In this document: positions 1 to 9,629 of the stretch, piece by piece
Layout of the letters: the number at the start of each line of letters is the position of its first letter
Numbering within the stretch: the first letter of the stretch is position 1
NCBI GenBank assembly: GCA_023055425.1
Contig: JALGPY010000008.1
Coordinates: 10,736,501-10,800,500, forward strand
Direction of reading: 5' to 3'
From: Linanthus parryae
Taxonomy: Eukaryota; Streptophyta; Magnoliopsida; Ericales; Polemoniaceae
DNA: 64,000 nucleotides
Program-made: the position numbers and the translations under genes
The notes under the pieces: generated by a model
The model's database searches: none
What the model saw: the letters and a program-made list of their open reading frames with translations, nothing else
What the model was told of the DNA's origin: nothing

Positions 1-59
1 TGGTTCTTCAGTCGATGGAGATTAGCGAGACAGAGCTCCGGCGGTTCTTCAGTAGAAAT

Positions 60-1600
60 GATGGAGATGAAAGAGGTAGAAGAAGCAGCAGCTCCGGTGG
101 GGTGTGTGTGAGCTCAAACGAATGAGGAATCTAACAGTTAAAATTGGCTTTATGTGGAACACTTTTCTTTGAACACAATTTGTACTAAAACCTTCCCCCA
201 AATGCTTCTTTGTTTTATAACCTTGTCCCAATTCAAAATTGGACATCTATCCTCCATTTGTGAGAGACAAAGTTGTTTGTCTTTTTCCTCGAAGGTTAGA
301 TTTCCAATTTAGAATTGGGGTGAGGTTAAATGACCAATTGTCCCCTTTTCTTTGTCCATTTTTTCTTTTCTGAGGTAACTTAAATAATAAATAATTTTTG
401 TAGGAAAAATTATAAATAATTTTTTTTAGAAACAAAATTTTATAAATAAATTTTAATTTACCTTCTTAAAATTATTTTTTATGAACTTCTTAAAATAATT
501 TTGTGTTTAGATAAGATGAAATGAATGAAATAAATGAATTTGGGTAAGAAATTGAGAAAGTTTGGTAAATAAAGAATCTCTATATGGATGGAGTTAGGCC
601 CTTCTTTGATAAAATATTACAAATCTGCCAAATATTTATCTTATACATGACACCAAGACGGTAAGTGAATATAAATTATATGCCCGATTTAATAAAGAGC
701 AAGTGTGTAGTGACATAGAGATATTCGAATTGACGAGGTAAGAATAAGGATGAATGAGGTAGTAGAAGAAGTTGGATGAGGTAGAAGAAGAAGCTGATCT
801 AGTCTAGTGTGTGAGAGTCAACGAATGATAAATCTAACCGTTAAAACTGGCTTCATTTGGAATAATAACTTTGTCTTTTTTACCTTCGTCCTAATTAACT
901 TGCTCCTATATTTATTAATTATAATAATAAATTAATTTTAATTTACGTTCCTGAAATTAATTTTTTTTATGAATCTTTTTAAAATAATTTTACAATTTGT
1001 TGAATTGAAATGAAATAAATGAATTTGGGTAAGAAATTGAGAAAATGTTATAAATAAAGTATTAAAGTATCTCTATATGAATGGACCTAGACCCTTCTTT
1101 GATAAAATATTACAATCTGTAAATTATTTACCCAAACCATGACATCAAGACAACACGTAAATATGAATTGTATGCCCGATCTAGTAGTGAGCGTGTGTAG
1201 TGACAGAGAGATATTAGAATTGCTGGAGATTTATGGGAGGGTAAGAATAGGGATGAATGAGGTAGAAGAAGAAGCTGCTCTAGTCTAATGTGTGAGAGCC
1301 AACTAATGATAAATCTAACCGTTCAAACTGGCTTCACGTGGAATAATTATTTTATCTTTTTACTTTCCTCCAAATTAACTTGATCTTATCTTAAATAATT
1401 ATAATAATAATTAAATTTTAATTTACCTTCTTGAAATTAATTTTTGTATGAATCTTTTTAAAACAATTTGATGTTTGGTTTAAATGAAATGAAATAAATG
1501 AATTTGGGTAAGAAATTGTGAAAATGTGATAAATAAAGCATCTCTTTATGCATGGAGCGAGACCCTTCTTTGATAAAATATTACAAATATGCTAATAAAT
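60..1600. repeat. Three degenerate tandem copies of a 0.5-0.7 kb AT-rich repeat
   Basis: The same ordered blocks recur near 60-640, 750-1140 and 1255-1595. Each has a GGTAGAAGAAG-type purine block, a GTGTGAG...AATCTAAC segment, 'ACTGGCTTCA' (or a variant), a very AT-rich stretch, 'AAATGAATTTGGGTAAGAAATTG', and then 'CCCTTCTTTGATAAAATATTAC'. Copies 1 and 2 share a further tail ending near 'TATGCCCGAT'. No reading frame is shared among the copies, so I call it non-coding tandem duplication. The family is unknown. Confidence 0.7.
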
Positions 1601-2149
1601 GAATTTGAGTAAAAAATGGTGAAAATGTGCTTTTTTGTCTTTTTATAATTTCTGTGGGAATTTGTATGAAAACTGTTCTTAATATAAGTGTTGACATTAA
1701 CATTTTGTGTTGTAATGTCAGGAAATGCTATCATGGTAGCATTTCTGATATCTGGGAACACCAGGTTCAGGAAAGCTTGGGGTATCACTGTTGCTTGATT
1801 GACTCCTATTCACATAAAGCTTTCTGGGAAGGTCAGGTCCGGACATTTTCAGGATACACCCACCAATGTGCCATTTTCAGGATAGACACCTACAACTGCC
1901 AAATGGGTTCACCTTCCAGCATTGCCAGAAGCATGCAAAGGTCAAGGAAAATAGCACAACTCATTAGGAAAGAGCAAAATGATGTCTTCAATTGAAGAAA
2001 GCTAACATTTCAATCTATCTGAGAAAGAATTAGTACTACTATTCCCAGTTTTAGCTGCTTATTAACATCAAAATCACTATTAATTTCTCTCTATTCAGAT
2101 CAACAGACAAACTACTATTAAAAAGTCACTTTCAGCTACCGCAAACTCT
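1601..2149. other. 3' flank of the proximal HMGA gene, duplicated downstream of its paralog
   Basis: This stretch lies beyond the stop of the minus-strand gene at 5706-2150. Blocks such as 'GACTCCTATTC', 'ATTTTCAGGAT', 'CAACTGCCAAA' and 'AAAAGTCACTTTCAGCT' recur in the same order at 9042-9600, beyond the stop of the second HMGA gene. The homology shows that the duplication carried 3' flanking DNA with the gene. A plus-strand open frame of 122 codons (1627-1995) is not preserved in the other copy, so I do not call it a gene. Confidence 0.6.
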
Positions 2150-5100
2150 TCATGGACTCCCGTCATCAGGTCTTTCATCACCAAACAATATTCGCCAGCC
2201 TCTAGCATCCGCTGCTGATAGGTGCTTCGGGGGAGGTACCAGCAGTGACCCTTGTCCAGTAGTAGTAGCAGCAGTTGATGATGGACTCTGAGGTAAAAAG
2301 AACAAACAAACATGAGTCTCTCTGAGGTAAATAAAATATGTGTAAACGAAAGAGTGGAATGGGAAGAAACAGGCTATAGGATGAAGACTCAAGATCAGAT
2401 TGAAGTAGAGAGAAATCCTGCCAAACATTATCTGCTCTATTTGCACTTGAATTTTTTTTTTTTTTTTTTGGTAAAAGCTCTATTTGCACTTGAATTTACG
2501 ACAAAAGGAAGTACGAAAGACATAAAATGTAGCTTTACCAAAAGATGAGAACAGGCGTGAACACAAAGAAAAGATGCCTTCACGTCTGGATGAGATCATT
2601 TGTCATATGTCAGCTAAGAAAAGAAGTAAAAGACCAAGGAAAACAAATGAAAGATCACAAAGAACACATTCACATGGCTAGGATTCCACTAGGGCTCCCA
2701 AGGGTTAGCAAGCGAAGAAAGAACATATTGCAGACAAGCAAAGTCAAGCTGAATGTAAACAAGCGATGAGCTTGGGAAGAATAAATGAGCCAATGACATA
2801 CAACACCTAGGAGCCGCATTACCTGGATATTGGTACATATTTACCAGAAATGCTGACAGAATTGTCATTTGTTATCAAATACTACCCTTTGAGCCTAGAA
2901 GAATGCCTTTGTTAAACAACTTATAGGGTGGTAAGCCCACAGATAGGATACTAACTAGCACTAGTTACTTGGCTGCTAAAAAATGGGGAGGTTGACTCTT
3001 TATGGCATTAACCGCACTTAGCAGTTGAGTTCTATATATGCATATATAGAATGAACCTTCAAAATTCAAGAATCTTCACTCTACATTTACCAAGCGCTAT
3101 TCATTTGAAACAGTCACTGTGGCTTAGAGTAGGAACATTGACACACATACATAGCAAGAGCACAATAGGTGCAAGGGAATTCCCTCGTCTAGTCGTCGTT
3201 GCTTTTCTTACTTTTAAACAAACATACGACTTCCGCCATTAACAATCAAGTCTGGCTAAGAGGTAGGGTCACCATTAGACCCCTGAAGTAGGAGCAAGGG
3301 GGAAAGCACTTAAGGATTCGGTTTTCAAGTTAGTATGAGTTAGTATACAGATATCACGATGATTCTAGAGACAGCAAAGAGAAATGCCACCAAACATTGA
3401 CAAGATCAGGGTGCTATTGCCAGAAGCATTTTGTTGAAATAGAATGAACCTTAAAAACTCAATACACTTCATCTTCACACATCCAAAGTTCTGTTCATTT
3501 CACGTGGCGGTGGCTTAGTAGTAGGAACATTGACAAGGATTATACACAGAAAGAATGTGGAAAACAAATCTGTCACGAGTTTGGGCGCAGGATCCTACCT
3601 TATATCAGTGTTATTTTAACACATTTTAATCTGCTAATACAACTCATGCAAAGAAAACATCCAAGTAGAATGAAACATAGAACTGAATCGAGCTATAGCA
3701 GGCAAAACCACTGGACTAAATCAATCAATAACAGGCGTAGAAATCGTCTGAGAATGAAACACATCTAGTCCATTAACATCACTAGCAAGAACACAAAGAA
3801 CTCTCTATTCCATTTTAAGAAAAAGCAGGCAAAATGAACACCAACAACAGAATTCTGAAATTTCATCAACCCAGGCATATCATTAGATCTCTCCCTCATT
3901 GTTCTAAGTACGCTATCAATAGAACACAATTCAGAACGATTTTATGAATGCATTACAACTTTAACCCTAAGTTACCTAAAACAAAGAGGGATCATGAAAT
4001 TGAAATCAATAGCACATTTATAAATATAAACCACATAAATCAAGAAGCACAAATTACTGAATTATCTTATCTTATGCTCTATGTAGAATAAAACAAATTA
4101 CCTTTGAAGGTCTTCCTCGCGGTTTCCCAGACGATGCCGCGCCGCCGCCACCAGCCGCCGCATCCCCACCCTTCTTGGCCCTCCCGCCTCCCCTGCCCGG
4201 CGTTTTCACTGCCCCACCACCGCTCTTCTTGGCCTTTCCGGCGAGTCTCTCTTCCTTCGGAGGCCTTCCCCGCTGATTTCCAGATGACAAAAACAAATTC
4301 ACCTTAGTAGAAGGAACATTGACAAGGATTATACACAGAAAGAATGTGGAAAACAAATCTGTCACGAGTTTGAACGCAGGATCCTACCTTATATCAGTGT
4401 TGGTTTAACACATTTTAATCTGATAATACAACTCACACAAAGAAATCATCCAAGTAGAATGTAACACAGAACATTTTACTTCATAACATCACTGGACTGA
4501 ATCAAGCAATAGCAGGCAAAACCACTGGACTAATTGACTAAATCAAGCAATACCAGGCGAAGAAATCGTCAAAAGTGGAACGAAACACATCTAGTCCATT
4601 AACATCACTAGCAAGAACACGAAGAACTCTATTCCATTTTAAGAAATAGACAAGCAAAATGAACACCAACAACAGAATTCTCAAATATTTCATCAATCCA
4701 GGCATATCATTAGATCTCTCCCTTATTGTTCTAATTACCCTATTGATAGAACACAATTCAGAAACATTTTATGAATGCATTACAACTTTAACAATAACCA
4801 AAAAACTAGAGGATCATGAAATTGAAATTAATAAGCACATTTCTAAATATAAACCATATCAATCAAAAAGCACAAATCAGTTATATCAAACAAGAAGATA
4901 GACATGAGTTTCACCTTCGAAGGTCTTCCCCGCGGTTTCTTAGCCTCCGCCGCACCGCCGCCACCAGCCGCCGCATCCCCGCCCTTCTTCGCCCTCCCGC
5001 GTCCCCTCCCCGGCGCTTTCACCGCACCACCACCGCCCTTCTTCGCCTTCCCGGTGAGTCTCTTTCCCTTCGGAGGTCTTCCCCGCTGATTTCCAGACGA

Positions 5101-5706
5101 CGACGACGACGGACCACCGCCAGCCGCTGCGCCGCCCCTGCGCGGCGTTTTCACCGCAGCGCCACCGTCCTTCGGAAGTCTTCTTCCCGGCTGATTCCCA
5201 GACGACGACGACGACACACAATCACTCGTTCCCGGCGGCGGGAAGGGCCATTCCCGAATCTTGAGTTCCGGTAGACTGTGACGGGCTATTGTCACCGGAG
5301 AAGAAGTCGCCGGAGCGTCGTCGGAAGGGAGCTTGTAGTAGCCGTTGATTGCCGTCGAGATCTGACCGGCGAGCTTCATTTGATTCAGGTGGTGAATTAG
5401 CAGTTTCTGGTGAGTGGAGGGCAATTGGGTGAAGTTGGACTCTATGTATCTGCCGATGGAGCGCGTGCTTGAACCGCGGTGTTCCTTCAACGCCGTGATT
5501 GCGGCGATTATCATCTGAAAATCAATTAATCGGAACAACAAAACACCACATGAACAGAAGAATCAGAGCGATTAATTCTCGATGAATTGACACAGACTTG
5601 TCAGAGAAATCACAAATTAGTGTACCTGGGGGTAAGGTGGGTGAGGTGGGTTGAGTCGCGGCGATTTTCTGGTCGCCGGAGGTTGATTAGTCGGAGGAGT
5701 GGCCAT
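2150..5706 (-). CDS. HMGA-type chromatin protein (GH1 domain plus AT-hooks), proximal paralog with altered C-terminus
   Basis: Predicted exons are 5706-5626, 5514-4915, 4272-4102 and 2287-2150, all phase 0 with GT/AG borders, giving about 329 residues. Exon 1 encodes MATPPTNQPP...PPYPQ. Exon 2 starts MIIAAITALKE and carries the linker-histone globular (GH1) winged-helix domain (about residues 24-95, ending NGYYKLP), then Gly/Lys/Pro-rich sequence with AT-hooks RGRPPK and KPRGRPSK. Exon 3 repeats the RGRPPK...KPRGRPSK block. Proteins of this family bind the minor groove of AT-rich DNA in the nucleus and act as architectural factors. I chose the start because exon 1 aligns codon for codon in length (27 codons) with the paralog at 13683. 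The last exon reads SPSSTAATTT and then unrelated sequence to the stop, whereas the paralog continues into a helical tail; this one seems C-terminally truncated by deletion. The GH1 and AT-hook calls are firm; use of exons 3 and 4 is a prediction. Confidence 0.82.
3515..5085. repeat. Tandem duplication of about 0.8 kb inside the HMGA gene (intron plus AT-hook exon)
   Basis: The interval from about 3515 to 4275 is repeated at about 4303 to 5085. Both copies begin 'GGAACATTGACAAGGATTAT', run through the same intronic blocks ('CAGGCATATCATTAGATCTC', 'AACACAATTCAGAA'), and end in an AT-hook coding block with its splice donor (AAG|GTAATT in one copy, AAG|GTGAAA in the other). The first copy therefore supplies an additional in-frame AT-hook exon to the gene on the minus strand. 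Indels make the two copies differ by a few tens of bases in length. Confidence 0.85.
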
Positions 5707-5900
5707 AGTTGACGACGGAGAGAGTTCGAGAGAGAGAGAGTCGACGGAGAGAGAGAGAGAGAGAATGTGGGAAAGGAGAAGGGAATTGGAATCAAAAGGA
5801 CGAAGCCGTTGCTGCTCTGTGAAGAACGATCATGATTTTTTATCACCCGGAGAAGGCGGGCCGTTTATTTTGGCGCTGTCTTACAACCTCCCCTCTTCAA
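5707..5900 (-). promoter_or_regulatory. 5' leader and proximal promoter of the proximal HMGA gene, with an E2F-like site
   Basis: Upstream of the ATG at 5706 the minus strand is CT-rich (GAGAGA microsatellites on the plus strand at about 5725-5764), typical of a plant 5' leader. At 5869-5876 the plus strand reads TTTGGCGC, a match to the plant E2F consensus. A minus-strand ATG at 5846 opens a frame that overlaps the main start out of frame, so it would act as an upstream ORF if transcription starts above it. No clear TATA box was found. Confidence 0.45.
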
Positions 5901-7428
5901 TATTCTGATCGCAGTATATTTTAAAGTAAATGAAAATGTTTAAGTCAAAGAAGTTTTTGTATACACTTACTTTCTTGTACTAATCATATTACTATTCACT
6001 AGATTATAATGTCAAAGTTTTCTCAAAAGATAATTGAAATATTGTAATGTCAAAGTAGTGGAGGTTGTTGTGGAATGAGAGCACCAGGAGTTGCAAATTT
6101 GTTAAGGTTAATGTCATCGGTTCGATGGTTATGTGCAGATTTTCTTTTAAATGAAATGGTTATGTGCAGATTAGTTGAGGCTGAAGTTATTGATTCAAGT
6201 CTTAAAACGATTCTTTTTGGGAATTGATTCTTACGAAACAGAAAATGATTCTTACAAAATCAATGATGTTAGTGACTTTGTAAAAATCATTTCCTGCTTT
6301 ATTATCCTTCTTTTTTACTTCAATTCTAATGTCTAGGTATTGGAGGTTGTAAGCTGAGTGACAGCACTTGGCGGTATAAGAGCAGTGGTGGCACTGGCAC
6401 TCGTGGTTCTAAAGGAGTAATTTTGCTGGCTCCAAGAGTAAATTTGACATGGCACTCTAATCCATACAGTACAGTACAGGACATGTCATAACATGTAGGA
6501 AATTCACTATCTTTTGTCTCCCACTCATCCACTTTCTTATATGTGTGTTTTGTGGTGTATGGATTAGAATATCACGTCACATTTACTCTTAGAGCAAACA
6601 AAAATTTCTCGTTCTAAAGACCCGTTAGGATTTTATATAACCCAAGCAGTAGTCTGTAAAGATAGAGACAAAAATGTCTTATGTTGATACAAAAGGATGA
6701 GATGATTATTTCTCAAAAAAAAAGGAGGAGATGATTAGTGATTACATTGCTAAGCCCAAGGGTCTTTGAGCTTGTTTGGTACCAACTTAAAATCTCAATA
6801 ATCAGCTGAAAATAATCTGAGAAGAAAATCCAACTTAACTGAGAATCACAATATGTTTGGTATGAGCTGAAATTATAGATCACTAAGTTGATCCATTTAA
6901 CAAAATTTAAAGAGCTCTAAAGTCAAGTAATTGAATACACATATTTGTAACTGAAATGTGATCATGCTAATATAAAAAGAAAATTAAAATTAATTTTTTA
7001 GAGATTTTAAGCTGCATAATCCCCAATTTTGGAGATTCTACAATTGCACACAGATTATTTTAATTTGCAGATTATCATATTAAAATCTGCAAGCATAACA
7101 AACGAGATTGTTGAAAAGAAGGCGATTTTAATCCACTTGGACGGGCAACAGTTGGATCGGCGTTGACATATAGATCCAACGGTGACAGATGAGATCACTA
7201 GTGATATTTACACTAGTAGTCCTCAGCTTCTAGATAATAGTGGATTGACCCGGACAGTGAGTGTTGGGTCATATATATTTTAGTGTTTGGGCTTCAGCAT
7301 TTTAAAGTACTGGAGTGGGTACCTTAGTGGGCTTGGGCCATTATAATCTTTTGTCCACTGGACTATAATGTAGCTGGTCTAATAGAGCAGTGATGGTTCG
7401 TGGCGACAGTGAGGGCTACGGTGCCAAT
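5901..7428. other. Intergenic DNA, no gene recognised
   Basis: AT-rich intergenic sequence upstream of the proximal HMGA gene. Two short direct repeats around 'GGTTATGTGCAGATT' lie at about 6130-6175. The stretch about 6780-7110 begins 'CTTGTTTGGTACCAAC' and ends 'GCATAACAAACGAG', which hints at weak inverted ends of a small transposon, but I could not fix boundaries or a target duplication. No open frame shows protein-family features. Confidence 0.5.
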
Positions 7429-7453
7429 GGGGGGGGGGGGGGGGGGGGGGGGG
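7429..7453 (+). repeat. Poly-G tract of 25 nt
   Basis: A run of about 25 consecutive G followed by TGGGAGGGGG. It is a strong G-quadruplex-forming candidate and a likely source of sequencing or assembly length error. Confidence 0.9.
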
Positions 7454-7594
7454 TGGGAGGGGGTCATAATTTCTTTACTCTCCAAAAAATAACCTATAGA
7501 GTTTAGAAGTTAAAGCCATTTTGTATTTGATTATGATACAAGTGAAGTTACGGAAGCCAGTAGAGGCAGAATTCATGTACAGCAGGCGCGCAGT

Positions 7595-8468
7595 TAGGGA
7601 TGGCAATCGGGCGGGTTTGGGGCTGTTTTTAACAAACCCGACCCTACCCGGATCATAACCCGACAAACCCGAAAACCCAGATTCGCCCGATAATTTTGTA
7701 CCCGTACCCACCCAGTACCCGAAATTCTGAGACCCGTTTCAACTGGGACCCCACCCGAACCCGAACCCAATACTCAAAGGAAAACCACTATCCTACACCG
7801 TGTAAACCATGGGAAACCGATCGATCAGAGTGGCTCACAGTACAATTCTCGATCTGATATTTTGAATTGAAAAAGATTCACTTGTCTTGGTCGTAGACTG
7901 AGAAAAGAGAGAAAGATCTCGAAATCAAAACAGAGCCCAACGATCTCGATGTTGTCGACTGCTTTGCAGACCCAGTTTTGATACAACGAAAAAATTCGGA
8001 TCTTGATTTGCCCTTAATTCTAATCGACGAATCCCCACGAAGGTTCAGAGCTTTGCTGCCGCGAGAAGCGAGTTACTCCATGGCGGGAATCGATTCAAGC
8101 ATTTCTTGAACCTCGCCGATGTTCTTTAGTCGCCGGTGAAAAAAGAAGAGAGATAAAGTGAAGATGAATAGAATGTGAGGGTAAGAGAGAGATGAAGATA
8201 TTCCAGATGTGTGAAGAAAGTGAGAGACACGGCATTAGTTTGAAGATGAAGTCAAAATAGTAAGTGAAGTGTTGCATCACAGTTGTACAAATAAAAGGCA
8301 ACCCATTCGGGTAAGTATGGGGCACATCGGGTGTACTGTACCCGACGGGGTTTCTGACAAACCCGTACCCGAACCCACCCGAACCCGTTGCTATACATAC
8401 CCGATTTAAACCCGTACGGGTCGGGTTAGGTCAGTACCCGATTTATCCGGGTCGAACTGCCATCCCTA
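7595..8468. mobile_element. Small non-autonomous TIR element with ACCCG/CGGGT-rich ends (hAT-like)
   Basis: The left end reads TAGGGATGGCAATCGGGCGG and the right end closes with TGCCATCCCTA, giving an 11-bp terminal inverted repeat. The first 160 and last 150 bases are packed with ACCCG and CGGGT motifs in both orientations, while the middle is ordinary sequence with no transposase frame. Ends of the type TAGGGATGGCAA with GGGT-rich subterminal repeats are familiar from plant hAT-like non-autonomous elements. The flanking 8-mers (CGCGCAGT and CGCAATAC) are not a clean target duplication, so the superfamily is tentative and the insertion looks old. Confidence 0.6.
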
Positions 8469-8678
8469 CGCAATACAGTGGCCCACGACTTTGAACACCG
8501 CGGTTTGGTCCTACTAAATACCTTTACCTGGGCCAATGAAGAGCCTTAATGGGCTAAACATCTCATGTTGTTTGATGTATTAGGCCTAGAAGGCCCAACC
8601 AAATGTCTTTTAAGGTAGAGGGGTTTCTAAACAAGGTTTACCCCGAGTCAAAGTGGACCAAGATAAAAAAAAAATAAA

Positions 8679-8729
<51 letters not shown>
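8679..8729 (+). repeat. (AAT)n microsatellite
   Basis: About 16 AAT units in a row, preceded by an A-rich tract. Confidence 0.95.
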
Positions 8730-8730
<1 letters not shown>

Positions 8731-9629
8731 GTTAGGTTTGTGCTCGATATTGAATATCAATGAGGTCGTTTGGGTACTATTTCAAAAAAAAATGAGGTGG
8801 TTTGGGTAATATATTCTACAACCCGAGACCATTGGGTCAGGGCAAATTGTCGCCGAAAACTGCCCAAACCAGTTTGCCAACACCATAATGAAGTAACAAG
8901 TCCAAGGACATCCTTGGTTAGGGGTGTTGTAGATGTAATTAGCGACAGAAGTATGTCTAAATGTATAATTCTGTTCTCTAATATTATGCATAACACGCTT
9001 GTGGAGCAATATATATTCTGAACTATTTGGATCGGGTACTAGGTTGACTCCTATTCTCAGAAAGCTTTTCGCAATTTCGGGTCGGGTCTAACAAGGGTGG
9101 AACGGACGGAACAGGGGCTTGGGCTGAACACGTCAGACAATCCGCGTGTCGGTGGCCCAGTTCAGGAACGCCGGCCAGAGGTTCAGGCATTTTCAGGATG
9201 TACACCTGCAACTGCCAAAATGTTTTGGCAAATGCCAAAATGTATAACTGAATTGGCCCACCCAATTGCCATCCTGATAGACACCATTTACACCTGCAAC
9301 TACAAAATATTTCGGCAACGCTTCACCTCCAGCATTGCCAAAACATTCCAAGGCTAACAGAGAGGACCTTGAAAGAAAAGTCTCAAGGAAAAGAGCATAA
9401 TTCACCGGAATAAGCAAAATTAAAAGAGCACCATAAGCATTTCAATCCATCTAAGAAATAGTTTTGTTAAGCAAACGACCATCCAGAATGTCAGATTAGT
9501 ACTTATTCAAATCAACAAACAAACTAGTAAAAGTCACTTTCAGCTGCCGCAATACTCTTCACAGATTCCCCTCATCATCCCAACCAAAATTTTATCATTG
9601 AAGAAAGAAACAATCTTCTTCGCCATCCA
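8730..9629. other. Intergenic DNA and 3' flank of the distal HMGA gene
   Basis: No gene recognised. From about 9042 the sequence is homologous to the 3' flank of the proximal HMGA gene (1796-2150), with extra short repeats of the 'CACCTGCAACTGCCAAAAT' type at about 9200-9310. Short open frames here are on opposing strands and are not shared by the duplicate. Confidence 0.5.

Noticed and set aside
1627..1995. 122-codon plus-strand frame
   Set aside because: Cysteine-rich but not preserved in the homologous flank at 9.04-9.5 kb; no family features.
4816..5274. 152-codon Arg/Ser/Pro-rich plus-strand frame
   Set aside because: It is the antisense shadow of the HMGA AT-hook exon.
6326..6532. Short minus-strand frame in the intergenic region
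   Set aside because: No start context, homology signal or conserved duplicate; ordinary chance frame.
6780..7110. Possible small transposon with TTGTTTGG/CAAACGAG-like ends
   Set aside because: Inverted ends are weak and no target duplication could be found, so it is only noted in the intergenic entry.
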